Assembly: GCF_900142395.1 (NCBI RefSeq)
Contig: NZ_FRAS01000004.1
Coordinates: 124,001-188,000 of the forward strand
Direction: 5' to 3'
Origin: Hymenobacter psychrotolerans DSM 18569
GTDB taxonomy: Bacteria > Bacteroidota > Bacteroidia > Cytophagales > Hymenobacteraceae
DNA: 64,000 nucleotides
Position 1 is the stretch's first letter; the number at the start of each line of letters is the position of its first letter. Of the stretch, positions 18,102 through 26,864 are shown piece by piece. The notes beneath the pieces were generated by a model. The model was given only the letters and a program-made list of their open reading frames with translations, did not search any database and was not told the origin of the DNA. Made by a program: the position numbers and the translations under genes.

Positions 18102-19577
18102 ATGAAAAACCTGCTTATTGCCGGTGCGTCGGCCCTGCTGCTGACAACCTCCTGCGTAGATTCGCTGGATGACGACTATAACGTTGATCCTAAAAGCCCT
18201 ACTACTGCACTTGCGTCAGGCTTCATCGCCAACGCTGAGCGCAACTTGGTTCGTACTGTTGTCAGCACGAACGTAAACATCAACCCCTTCCGCTTCTACG
18301 TGCAGTATTGGGCTGCTACCGACTATCCAACGGAAAGCCGGTACGACCTCAATACCCGTAACATTCCTACCAACTTCTGGAACCCGCTGTACCGCGACGT
18401 TATTCGGGATTTGCGCGAAGCAAAGTCGACGATCAACGCGGACATCAACCTGACTGCGGCCGCGAAAGCCAACCAACTGGCAGTTGCGGAGGTTCTGGAA
18501 ATCTACACCTGGAGTGTTCTGGTGGAGACCTTCGGTAACATCCCGTACAGCCAGGCACTGGACTTCGCTAATTCGCGTCCTAAGTATGATGACCAGGCGG
18601 CCATCTACTCAGACCTGATTACCCGTCTGGATGTAGCCCTGGCACAATTTGTGCCTGCTACCGCTACCGGTTTGGGCGGCAATGACCTGATCAACGGTGG
18701 TAACACTGCCCTGTGGATCAAGTTCGCCAACGCCATGAAGCTGCGTATGGCTCTCACCATTGCTGATGTAGATCCTGCGAAAGCGAAAACTTTGGCTGAA
18801 TCTACGGCAGGCAAGCTGCCGGCTTCCAACGCCGACGTGATTGACTTGGCTTTCAATGGCACGTTCCCGAACACCAACCCTCTGTACGAGGATCTAGTAA
18901 GAAGCGACCGGACGGACTTCGTTGGTACAAGCTTCTTCGTTGATCGTCTGAAAGGAACGGCTGGTCCGGTAATGGGCGCCGTTGTTGATCCGCGTCTCAA
19001 CGATTACTTCAACCCCGTTACATCGACGACCCTGCCTGCAGGAACCTTCGCTGGTGGCAACTACGGTGCTACCAACAGCAAGACTACCAACTCGCAGCCC
19101 GGTGCCAAGCTGCGCGTGCAGACCTTGCCCGGTGTGCTGATGTCCTATGCTCAGGTTGAGTTCATGATTGCCGAAGCTGTGGCTCGTGGCTATGGCAGCT
19201 TCACGGGCAGCGTTGCTTCTCACTACGATGCAGCCATTACGGCTTCTATCCTGGAGTGGGGTGGTACTACTGCTGAGGCAACGGCTTATCTGGCTCAGCC
19301 AGGAGTAGCTTATGCAACGGCCGCTGGCGACTACAAGCAGAAAATCGGCTACCAGAAGTGGATTGCACTTTACAACCAGCCGACGGAAGCTTGGAAAGAA
19401 TGGAGAAGACTCGACTCTCCAACCTTGGTTGCTCCTTCTTCTGCTAGATCTGCTATTCCAGTGCGTCTGCTTTACCCTGTGGTTGAGCAGAACATCAACG
19501 GAGCTAACTACAGCGAAGCTGCCGCCGCCATTGGTGGTGACGTAGTAACTACGAAACTGTTCTGGGATAAATTCTAA
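18102..19577 (+). CDS. SusD/RagB family surface lipoprotein (pair C)
   Basis: A 491-residue SusD-like lipoprotein. The signal peptide has lipobox LLTTS-C18, followed by VDSLDDDYNVDPKSPTTALASGFIANAERN. The block VLEIYTWSVLVETFGNIPYSQALD corresponds to the SusD helical core with GNIPYSQAL, and QKIGYQKWIALYNQPTEAWKEWRRL is the conserved near-C-terminal segment of SusD-like_2 proteins. It is translationally close to SusC C (6-bp gap) and ends 15 bp before a strong terminator. Confidence 0.88.
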   Translation: MKNLLIAGASALLLTTSCVDSLDDDYNVDPKSPTTALASGFIANAERNLVRTVVSTNVNINPFRFYVQYWAATDYPTESRYDLNTRNIPTNFWNPLYRDVIRDLREAKSTINADINLTAAAKANQLAVAEVLEIYTWSVLVETFGNIPYSQALDFANSRPKYDDQAAIYSDLITRLDVALAQFVPATATGLGGNDLINGGNTALWIKFANAMKLRMALTIADVDPAKAKTLAESTAGKLPASNADVIDLAFNGTFPNTNPLYEDLVRSDRTDFVGTSFFVDRLKGTAGPVMGAVVDPRLNDYFNPVTSTTLPAGTFAGGNYGATNSKTTNSQPGAKLRVQTLPGVLMSYAQVEFMIAEAVARGYGSFTGSVASHYDAAITASILEWGGTTAEATAYLAQPGVAYATAAGDYKQKIGYQKWIALYNQPTEAWKEWRRLDSPTLVAPSSARSAIPVRLLYPVVEQNINGANYSEAAAAIGGDVVTTKLFWDKF

Positions 19578-19592
19578 CATCCTGGTTCCATA

Positions 19593-19630
19593 AAAAAGAG
19601 GCTGTCGAAGAATCGACAGCCTCTTTTTTT
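19593..19630. terminator. Bidirectional terminator between SusD C and prfB
   Basis: 17-bp stem AAAAAAGAGGCTGTCGA with its complement, loop AGAA, T-tract on both strands; it lies between convergent genes. Confidence 0.85.
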
Positions 19631-19664
19631 GTGCCTTACTCAAGCAAGCAGAGCGAGCAGCTTA

Positions 19665-20742
19665 CTAATTCTGCATCAAATAGCCTTTGATATACTCATC
19701 CAGGTCTCCATCCAGCACATTCTGCACGTCAGTGCGCTCAATACCGGTGCGAAGGTCCTTGATGAGCTTGTAGGGATGCAGCACGTAGTTGCGGATCTGC
19801 GAGCCGAAGTCGATGCGCTTCTTCCCGGCTTCCACTACGTCACGGGCCGCGTTGCGCTTGTCCATCTCAATCTGGTAGAGGCGCGACTTGAGCATGCGTA
19901 GCGCGTGCTCTTTGTTCATGAGCTGGCTCCGCTCGATCTGAACGGCAATGACGATGCCAGATGGAGCGTGCGTGAGCCGGACCGCCGTTTCGACCTTGTT
20001 GACGTTCTGCCCGCCGGCACCACCTGCCCGAAATGTGTCCCAGCTGATATCAGCCGGGTTGATTTCGATTTTGATGGTGTCATCGATGACCGGGTAAGCA
20101 AACACAGAAGCAAACGAAGTATGACGCCGGCCACTGCTGTCGAACGGCGACATGCGCACCAGCCGATGCACCCCGATTTCACTTTTCAGGTAGCCATACG
20201 CAAACTGGCCGTCTATTTCCAGCGAAGCCGATTTGATGCCGGCGCCCTCGCCGGGCTGGTAGCTGACCTGCCGCACGCTGAAGCCGTGCTTTTCGCCCCA
20301 CATGATGTACATGCGCATGAGCATTTCGGCCCAGTCCTGGCTTTCGGTGCCACCCGCGCCGGGGTTTATTTCAACGATGGCGGAAAGCTGGTCTTCCTCG
20401 GCAGAAAGCATGCGCTTGAACTCAAGCTGCTCCACCGCCTGCTGCGCTGCCTCAAACTCCTGCTGCATCTCCGCTTCGGTGGCTTCGCCTTCGCGGTAGA
20501 AGTCGAAAAGGACCTCTACGTTGCTCACAGCCTGTTCTACGGACTCGTAGTCGTCGGTCCAGACCTTCACGGTCTTGATTTCACGGAGTACAGCTTCTGC
20601 TTTTTTGGAGTCGTCCCAGAAGCCGGGAGCCGTAGTTTGCGCTTCGGTTTCTACTACCTGGGCTTTGCGGCTATCGTAGTCAAAGATACCTCCTCAGGGC
20701 CTCTGCGCGGCCCTTCAATTCCTTCACCTGGTCGTGGGTCAT
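19665..20742 (-). CDS. prfB: Peptide chain release factor 2, with programmed +1 frameshift
   Basis: RF2 terminates translation at UGA/UAA. Translation starts at ATG 20742 ([20 protein letters not shown]), meets an in-frame TGA at 20682-20680 after 20 codons, and must shift +1 on CTT TGA C to continue as [11 protein letters not shown] to the stop at 19665, giving 358 residues. The site has the canonical stimulator AGGAGG (20694-20689) three bases before CTT. The main part carries the SPF stop-codon recognition tripeptide ([14 protein letters not shown]) and the catalytic GGQ ([13 protein letters not shown]). The frameshift is the known autoregulatory device of prfB: low RF2 lets the ribosome pause and shift. 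A plain reading-frame call would miss the first 50-60 residues. Confidence 0.95.
20679..20694 (-). promoter_or_regulatory. prfB +1 frameshift site
   Basis: Minus strand AGGAGG-TAT-CTT-TGA-C: an internal Shine-Dalgarno-like element, 3-nt spacer, slippery CTT, stop TGA and following C. This has the same layout as the well-known Escherichia coli site. Confidence 0.95.
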
Positions 20743-20792
20743 TAGGAAAGGTTAATGGGTGAGTGTTGAAAATGAAACAACCAAAGGTCGGG

Positions 20793-20836
20793 AAAAGAAA
20801 GCAGCCGGCCCTGTACAGGGCCGGCTGCTTTCTTTT
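20793..20836 (-). terminator. Terminator after ilvE
   Basis: Perfect 44-bp palindrome with 22-bp arms, centre GTAC, with A/T tracts at both ends, just downstream of the ilvE stop on the minus strand. Confidence 0.85.
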
Positions 20837-20851
20837 CTGATTACCGAGGGC

Positions 20852-21916
20852 TTATACGGCAATCATCCAGTTGTGGGTGTCCGGCGCCTGACCGGTACGG
20901 ATGGCGTGCAGGGCGGCACTTACGCGCAGCGAGAAGGCATCCTCGCCGGGCTGGGGCAGTTCGTGGTCCTGGCCCTGGTAGCCGATAACTGAAATGGGCG
21001 CAATAGTGGCGGCCGTACCAACCCCGAAAGCTTCCTGCAGGCGGCCTTCGGCCAGTGCCTGCATTACTTCTACGGCCGATACTTTGCGCTCTTCCACGCT
21101 CATGCCCCAGTCGCGGGCCAGTTGCAGCACACTGCGGCGCGTGATGCCATCGAGAATGGAGCTGCTGAGCGCTGGCGTTACCAACCGGCCGTCTATAATA
21201 AAGATGGCGTTCATTGTGCCCGATTCCTCTACGTAGCGGTGCTCCGAAGCATCGGTCCAGATGAGTTGGTTGTAGCCTTCCTGCTGCGCCAGCTTGGTGG
21301 GGTACATAGCCGCGCCATAGTTGCCCGCGTTCTTGGCGTAGCCGGCGCCGCCTTCTACGGAGCGTACATACTTCTCTTCGAAGCGCACCCGCAGCGGCTT
21401 GCTGTAGTACAGACCCACCGGGCAGGTGAAAATGAGCAGCCGATACTCGTTGGAAGGCCGCACACCGATGAAGCCATCAGTGGCGAACATCAGCGGCCGG
21501 ATATACAGCGCGCTGCCCGGCGTGTTGGGCACCCAGTCCGCATCAAGACGGATGAGCTGGGTGAGCCCCTGCATAAACAGCTCTTCCGGAACCTGCGGCA
21601 TGCACATACGCTCGGCCGAGGCATTGAGGCGGTGCAGGTTGTCGTAGGGGCGGAACAGTGTGATTTCGCCTTCCGCGTTTTTGTAGGCCTTCATGCCTTC
21701 AAAAATGGCCTGCCCGTAGTGAAGCGCCGAATTGGCCGGGCTCACCGATATATCACCGTAAGGCAGAAGCTGGGCATCCTGCCACTCGCCGTCGCGGTAG
21801 TCTACCACGAACATATGGTCGGAGAATATCTTACCGAACTCGATATGTTCGGGGTCCAGCTGTTGCAGGCGCGAAGCCGAAGTACGCTGGGTCCGGATGG
21901 TTAAGGTGTCGAGCAT
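20852..21916 (-). CDS. ilvE: Branched-chain amino acid aminotransferase
   Basis: A 354-residue PLP-dependent fold-type IV transaminase that interconverts branched-chain amino acids and their 2-oxo acids, in the cytoplasm. The group II form is indicated by length and by ALHYGQAIFEGMKAY, ALYIRPLMFATD and the PLP lysine in GGAGYAKNAGNYGAAM. EEVGT-equivalent and C-terminal blocks are present (YVEESGTMNAIF; EAFGVGTAATIAPI). It is a single gene with its own terminator; no other ilv genes are nearby. Confidence 0.93.
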   Translation of the reverse strand: MLDTLTIRTQRTSASRLQQLDPEHIEFGKIFSDHMFVVDYRDGEWQDAQLLPYGDISVSPANSALHYGQAIFEGMKAYKNAEGEITLFRPYDNLHRLNASAERMCMPQVPEELFMQGLTQLIRLDADWVPNTPGSALYIRPLMFATDGFIGVRPSNEYRLLIFTCPVGLYYSKPLRVRFEEKYVRSVEGGAGYAKNAGNYGAAMYPTKLAQQEGYNQLIWTDASEHRYVEESGTMNAIFIIDGRLVTPALSSSILDGITRRSVLQLARDWGMSVEERKVSAVEVMQALAEGRLQEAFGVGTAATIAPISVIGYQGQDHELPQPGEDAFSLRVSAALHAIRTGQAPDTHNWMIAV

Positions 21917-22024
21917 AGAAACGGGAAAAAAGGGGAGATGGGAATTGGGAGGGGTAAGCGGAGCGAGTTACTTCAATGAGAACGGCGTAGGCCAGTTCAG
22001 GGACACAGGAAAGCAGACCGAAAC

Positions 22025-22573
22025 CTACATGCGTGGTTGCCAGGATACTTCTTCTGCCCCGAGGTCGTGGCCCATTTGCCGGCTTAGCACAAACAGGTAA
22101 TCCGAGAGACGGTTTAAATACATGACGACTAGGTCAGCCACGAATGAGTCTTCGCGGAGCGCAATGACCAGCCGCTCGGCGCGGCGGCACACGCAGCGCG
22201 CCACGTGCGCAAACGACACCGACTGGTGCCCGCCGGGCAGAATAAACACGCGCAGCTCGGGCAGAACGGCGTTCATACTATCCATTTCGGTTTCCAGCAG
22301 TGTCACGTCGGCTTCGTGCAGGTCCGGAATCTTCATCTTCGACTTTTCCGGATCTGAGGCCAATGTGGCGCCAATCGTGAACAGGCGGTCCTGAATTTCC
22401 TTGAGCAGGTCGCGGCGGGGCGCATTCACGTCCTGGTCGCGCAGGAGGCCGATGTAGGAGTTCAACTCATCCACGGTGCCATAGCAGTCGATGCGTAGGC
22501 TGGACTTGGGGACGCGCGTACCTCCAATCAGGGAAGTAAGGCCTTTGTCGCCGGTTTTGGTATATATTTTCAT
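22025..22573 (-). CDS. ATP:cob(I)alamin adenosyltransferase, PduO type
   Basis: A 182-residue PduO-type corrinoid adenosyltransferase, which makes adenosylcobalamin from cob(I)alamin and ATP. The ATP-binding N-terminus is clear (MKIYTKTGDKGLTSLIGGTRVPKSS), followed by GTVDELNSYIGL, the central FILPGGH and RCVCRRAERLV, and YLNRLSDYLFVLSR near the end. The start was placed at 22573 because the six residues before it do not belong to the family; an in-frame ATG exists at 22591. A possible -7 box TACCTTCG lies at 22661-22654. No cobalamin riboswitch was recognised upstream. Confidence 0.92.
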   Translation of the reverse strand: MKIYTKTGDKGLTSLIGGTRVPKSSLRIDCYGTVDELNSYIGLLRDQDVNAPRRDLLKEIQDRLFTIGATLASDPEKSKMKIPDLHEADVTLLETEMDSMNAVLPELRVFILPGGHQSVSFAHVARCVCRRAERLVIALREDSFVADLVVMYLNRLSDYLFVLSRQMGHDLGAEEVSWQPRM

Positions 22574-22738
22574 AGAAAGCAAAGCAGACAACAGGCCGGA
22601 AACAGAACGTCATCTGCGCCGCCGGGCGGACAGTCGCCGCTTGGTTGTCGTGGCGAAGGTACCACATCAAGCAAAACAGAGACGCCGGGCCAAGTGCCGC
22701 AGATGACGCGTAGGAAGCAGACAGCAAAGCTGCCGAAA

Positions 22739-23461
22739 TTACTTGGTGGCCTGCTCGTGGTGCGTGGCTATGTCAGTGTTTTCGAGGTCCGACTCCACGA
22801 GGCCGTCACGCAGGCGCACAATGCGGTGCGCGTAGCGGGCAATGTCCTCTTCGTGCGTCACCATGATGATGGTGTTGCCTTTCACGTAGAGCGCCTCAAA
22901 CAGGTCCATGATTTCGTGGCTGGTCTTGGTGTCGAGGTTACCCGTTGGTTCGTCGGCCAGAATGATGCTGGGGTCGTTGACGAGGGCCCGGGCAATGGCG
23001 ACGCGCTGGCGCTGCCCGCCCGACAGCTCGTTGGGCCGGTGCTTGGCCCGGGTTTCGAGTCCCACGCTGCGGAGTGCCTGCATGGCCTTTTCCTCGCGGT
23101 CAGACTTGCTGTAGCCCGCGTAAATGAGGGGCAGGGCCACATTATCGAGAGAGGTGGCCCGGGGAAGCAGGTTGAAGGTCTGAAAAACGAAGCCGATTTC
23201 CTTGTTGCGCACATCGGCCAGCTGGTTGTCGGTCATGCGGCTCACGTCCTTGCCGTTGAGGACGTAGCGGCCACCGGTGGGCGTGTCGAGGCACCCGACG
23301 ATGTTCATGAGCGTAGACTTGCCGGAGCCCGACGGGCCCATGAAGGCTACATACTCGCCGCGCTGGATGGTGATTGTAACCGAGCGGAGCGCATGGATTT
23401 CCTCGGTGCCCATCCGATACATCTTTGAGATGTCGTGGGTGTCGATAACGGGGTTCAGCAT
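22739..23461 (-). CDS. ABC transporter ATP-binding protein, MacB/LolD type
   Basis: A 240-residue ABC ATPase. Walker [10 protein letters not shown] is at 42-50, the Q-loop in [10 protein letters not shown], signature LSGGQ at 146-150, Walker B IILADE at 166-171 followed by PTGNLD, and the H-loop His at about 203. The MacB/LolD/FtsE-like subgroup is suggested by [23 protein letters not shown] and [18 protein letters not shown]. These usually energise permeases for lipoproteins, peptides or efflux. No FtsX/MacB-type permease is adjacent. It starts 12 bp after the large membrane protein gene, probably in one transcript. Confidence 0.9.
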   Translation of the reverse strand: MLNPVIDTHDISKMYRMGTEEIHALRSVTITIQRGEYVAFMGPSGSGKSTLMNIVGCLDTPTGGRYVLNGKDVSRMTDNQLADVRNKEIGFVFQTFNLLPRATSLDNVALPLIYAGYSKSDREEKAMQALRSVGLETRAKHRPNELSGGQRQRVAIARALVNDPSIILADEPTGNLDTKTSHEIMDLFEALYVKGNTIIMVTHEEDIARYAHRIVRLRDGLVESDLENTDIATHHEQATK

Positions 23462-23473
23462 AGCCGGGCCGGG

Positions 23474-26400
23474 TTAGTTCCAGGGGGCGGCCGCCGCAGC
23501 CTGAGCGGCACGGCGGGCGTCGTACAGTGTACGAAAGGTAGTGTATTCGGCTGGGGAAAGCAACGGGCGCAATTTGTCCAGCGACGCCGTGGCATACTCA
23601 CTCAACCCGGCTGGTATGGCGGCCAGCGCGTAAGCTTTCAACAACGGAACAGACGCCGGGCTGACCTCCAAGGCTGCTTGCAGCACGCCATACGCGCCCA
23701 GATAATCCTGCTGCCGCGCATAGAAGTCGGCGGCGGCCAGCATGCCGGGCTCCAGGAACGGAGCTTCCTGCCGAAGGCGGCGGTAGAGCTGCTCGGCTTG
23801 CTTGGATTGTCGCAGGTTATCGGCCAGCGCGGCCCGGAAATACAGGCGGTAGGGCTGGTCGGCGGGAGCAAAGTAGCCCGATTCGGTTAGCTGGCGCAGC
23901 TCAGCGGTGTTTTTCTCCCGCAACAGCAGGTTGCCGCGCTCGATGTTCCAGGCGGAAGCTTCGTCCTGGCGCTGGGTAGCCTTGGGGGCCAGACGCGCCA
24001 GCAGTTGCTTTGCCGCACTGAGCTGGCCGCTCCGTATGCTGTGCGACACTTGGGCCAGGCCAGCCACTTGGCGGGCCACAGTGTTCCTGATAATTTCGGC
24101 GGCGGCTGATAGCTCCTGAGCCGGCAGCTCATGGCCACGCAACGTCAGGAACTGGGCTTTGTCGGCGTCGGGAGCGGCGGCGTACTGCTGCGGATATTCC
24201 AGCGCCAATACCCGCTGGAGCGCCCGGACCGGGCGTTGCACTGCCGTATCCGGATCTGCCAATAAGGCGGCTACCGCAGCGCGGGCCGAGTCGGTCTGCT
24301 GATTCAGGGCCAGCGCGTAGGCTCGGTTCAGGCGGGCTTCCGGGTAGCCGGGGCCAGTACGAGCTGCCGTGCCGAAATTAGTAGCGGCCGCACCGGGAGC
24401 GTGCAGTTCCAGCAGCCACAAGGCGGCCATATTCTGGTAGTAAGCAGCGCTGGCGGTGTTGCCAGCCATCAGCGGAGCCAGCGTAGTGCGAGCCGCCATT
24501 GAGGAGCCGCCATAGTGCTGTGTAAGGGCCCGCAAAAAGGTGAGCTGCTCGAAATAAGCCTCATTGCTGGGCCGCTGTACCAGCTTGGTAAGAGCCGGCA
24601 AGTAGGTAGTGTCGTGGGTGGCAGCGCGCTGCAGCGCCGCGTGGTAGAGGCGCGCAAACTCCGGCACGGTCAGGTTAGCGGCAGTATCAGGGGCGGGCAG
24701 CTTCGGCTGGGCTGTGTTGAGGGCAGGAGCCTGCTGGGCCAGTAGCAGCACATTGCTCTGCCAGGCCGCATCCTGGTTATCCGGCGAATCCTGAATCAAC
24801 TGCTGGGCCGCAGCAACCTGCCCGTTCTGCAGCAGAAAAGCCAGCCGGTTGGTTTGCAGTACGGCATTGCCCGGATCGGCGGCTTCGGCTCGGTTGAGGT
24901 ACCAGTTCACCGAGTCGGAGAGGGTGGAGCGGGAGTAGAGATGGGCGAGGTCGTTGTTGAGGCGGGCGCTGGTCGGGGTGCTTTTCAGGCCTTCCCGCAA
25001 TGCAGCCAGCCGGTCGAAAAAGTCGGTCGGTTCGTTGTAGAGCGAGGCCAGGCGCAGGGAAATCTTTTCGGAAGGCCGCCGGCTCAGCGCCCGCCGCAGG
25101 ATATTGATTTCGTTCTGGCGCTGCAGCCGGAAACGGTACAGCGCCGCGCGGCCCAGGCTGGCTTTGTGGTTGTGCTCGTCGAGAATGTCGCTTTCGGCGT
25201 AGTAGCGCTCGGCCAGCAGGGCCAGGCCTTCCCGCTCAGGCTCCAGCTCGCTTTGCAGGCGGGTCAGGTCGCCGAGGTTGTTGTAGTAGCCGGCCTGCAC
25301 CTGGTATACGGTCTGGATGTTGTGGCGCAGCTCCACCGCTATTATCACCCCGATTCCTATCACGTACACGATGAAAAACGGCAGGCGACGCGGCGCATAC
25401 ACCACCCGATATACCCGCAGCCGCTGCCGGATGAGGGGCGCGAAATTGAGCAGGATGTACAGCAGATACGCCAGCCCGCCGGCAAACAGCGCCCAAGCCG
25501 TGAAGTGGCGGGCCGCCAGCAGCAGCGGGTCGTTGGCGGTGGCAAAGGCATAGCCGACAAAGGCCGCTGCCAGCAGCACCAGCACCAGATACAGGTAAGC
25601 AGCACCCGGCTTGTAAGGCAGCCAGTCGCCGTAGGAAGCTTCGCGCCGCTGCAGCCCCAGCCACCCAATGGCCACGGCAGGCAGCAGCAGCACCAGCGGG
25701 TCGAGGTGCAGGCCGGGCAGTAGCAGCAGGTCACCGTCGTTCCACAGGTACAGGCCCAGCGTGCCCAGATACAGCAGGCTCGCCAGCACAAACGGCAGCA
25801 GCCCGAACCGGCTGCCCGGGTTTTCAGCCTGCGTATTGAACCACAGCAGTCCGTTGATATTCTCCACGGCCACCCATAGCACCAGCAGCGCCGTGATAAC
25901 TGCGCCCCCGTTAGTAGTGAAGCTGGCCAGATGCAGCGCCGTGGCTTCCAGCGGCAGTTCTGAGCGGTACAGCAATAGCGCGCTCAGGCCCGCTACCAGC
26001 ACCAGAAAAACCGCTAGCCGGGTGCCCAGCGGCGTGTTTTCCCGGAAGGCGTGGAAGCCATAAGCCGGCAGTACCAGTACCACCAGCATCAGAATCAGGA
26101 AGTACTGCTCCTGCGAGTTGAAAATGCCCAGCAAATCGGCATTCAGCGACATAAGCAGGAAAATCAGCCCGGCCATGCCCGCTACAAAACCTATGCGCGG
26201 CAGCGTGCTGACCACCGCCAGGAAGTAGACCAGCGCCCCGGCCAGCAGCAGCAACAGCGCGTAAGCTGCCTCCGGCCGCACGTAGGGCCCAACTAGGTCG
26301 TGGGTTTGGGTGAGCAGGTAGCCATTTACGCGTACCGGCAGGGCCGCCAGCCCCACCCGCACCTGCGTCAGGATAGTCGGGACGGGCTTGAGCTGTGCCA

Positions 26401-26545
26401 CCGCCTGCACGGGCAGGGCTGCGTCGTCGCCGGTGAAATAGTGGTAGACGGCCAGCAGCACGGCCAGTGCCGTGAGCAGGAAAAGGCCCAGCCACAGCGG
26501 GCTGCGCCACAGGGTGGGGCGGGGGGCAGGAAGAGAAGCAGGCAC
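23474..26545 (-). CDS. Large membrane protein with helical-repeat C-terminal half, function unknown
   Basis: A 1023-residue protein I do not recognise. The N-terminal 410 residues contain about ten to twelve hydrophobic segments (first at about 15-35, last FFIVYVIGIGVIIAVEL near 400). From about 430 on it is hydrophilic and alpha-helical with TPR-like pairs: ARLNNDLAHLYSRSTLSDSVNWYLNRAEAADPGN, YPEARLNRAYALALNQQTDSA, and YRLYFRAALADNLRQSKQAEQLYRRL. The orientation of the repeats is not certain. It sits between gatC (6-bp gap) and an ABC ATPase (12-bp gap), all minus strand, so it is part of an operon. A role as an assembly or scaffold protein is a guess from architecture. Confidence 0.65.
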   Translation of the reverse strand: MPASLPAPRPTLWRSPLWLGLFLLTALAVLLAVYHYFTGDDAALPVQAVAQLKPVPTILTQVRVGLAALPVRVNGYLLTQTHDLVGPYVRPEAAYALLLLLAGALVYFLAVVSTLPRIGFVAGMAGLIFLLMSLNADLLGIFNSQEQYFLILMLVVLVLPAYGFHAFRENTPLGTRLAVFLVLVAGLSALLLYRSELPLEATALHLASFTTNGGAVITALLVLWVAVENINGLLWFNTQAENPGSRFGLLPFVLASLLYLGTLGLYLWNDGDLLLLPGLHLDPLVLLLPAVAIGWLGLQRREASYGDWLPYKPGAAYLYLVLVLLAAAFVGYAFATANDPLLLAARHFTAWALFAGGLAYLLYILLNFAPLIRQRLRVYRVVYAPRRLPFFIVYVIGIGVIIAVELRHNIQTVYQVQAGYYNNLGDLTRLQSELEPEREGLALLAERYYAESDILDEHNHKASLGRAALYRFRLQRQNEINILRRALSRRPSEKISLRLASLYNEPTDFFDRLAALREGLKSTPTSARLNNDLAHLYSRSTLSDSVNWYLNRAEAADPGNAVLQTNRLAFLLQNGQVAAAQQLIQDSPDNQDAAWQSNVLLLAQQAPALNTAQPKLPAPDTAANLTVPEFARLYHAALQRAATHDTTYLPALTKLVQRPSNEAYFEQLTFLRALTQHYGGSSMAARTTLAPLMAGNTASAAYYQNMAALWLLELHAPGAAATNFGTAARTGPGYPEARLNRAYALALNQQTDSARAAVAALLADPDTAVQRPVRALQRVLALEYPQQYAAAPDADKAQFLTLRGHELPAQELSAAAEIIRNTVARQVAGLAQVSHSIRSGQLSAAKQLLARLAPKATQRQDEASAWNIERGNLLLREKNTAELRQLTESGYFAPADQPYRLYFRAALADNLRQSKQAEQLYRRLRQEAPFLEPGMLAAADFYARQQDYLGAYGVLQAALEVSPASVPLLKAYALAAIPAGLSEYATASLDKLRPLLSPAEYTTFRTLYDARRAAQAAAAAPWN

Positions 26546-26551
26546 TTGCGG

Positions 26552-26839
26552 CTATTCCAGTACTTTCGGTACGCGGAAATAATCGGAGTCTTTGCGCGGG
26601 GCATTGCGCAGGCCGTCCTGGTGGCTCACCGTGTTCTGCGGCTCATCGGAGCGCAGCACGTTGATTTCGTGCGACAGATGCACCAGCGGCTCTACGTCCG
26701 TCGTGTCGAGCTGGCGCAGCTGGTCTACCCAGTCCAGAATTTTATTCAGCTCGCCGAGCATCTGCTGCTCTTTGGATTCGTCGAGTTCGAGGCGGGAAAG
26801 ATGGGCCAGTTGGCGAAGGGTGGCTATGTCGGTGCTCAC
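26552..26839 (-). CDS. gatC: Aspartyl/glutamyl-tRNA amidotransferase subunit C
   Basis: A 95-residue GatC, the small subunit that stabilises GatA in the GatCAB complex, which amidates Glu-tRNA(Gln) or Asp-tRNA(Asn). Family blocks: LRQLAHLSRLELDESKEQQMLGELNKILDWVDQL, then DVEPLVHLSHEINVLRSDEP, and the tail PRKDSDYFRVPKVLE. The start is a GTG at 26839 (VSTDIATLRQ); the open frame extends upstream, but those residues overlap plsC and are not GatC-like. gatA and gatB are not in the window. Confidence 0.9.
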   Translation of the reverse strand: MSTDIATLRQLAHLSRLELDESKEQQMLGELNKILDWVDQLRQLDTTDVEPLVHLSHEINVLRSDEPQNTVSHQDGLRNAPRKDSDYFRVPKVLE

Positions 26840-26864
26840 AGAGGACGTAGAAAAGGTATGTAAG

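Noticed and set aside
20570..20852. Treating prfB as a 5'-truncated gene starting at 20570
   Set aside because: The upstream 20-codon frame and the canonical CTT-TGA-C frameshift site account for the missing N-terminus.
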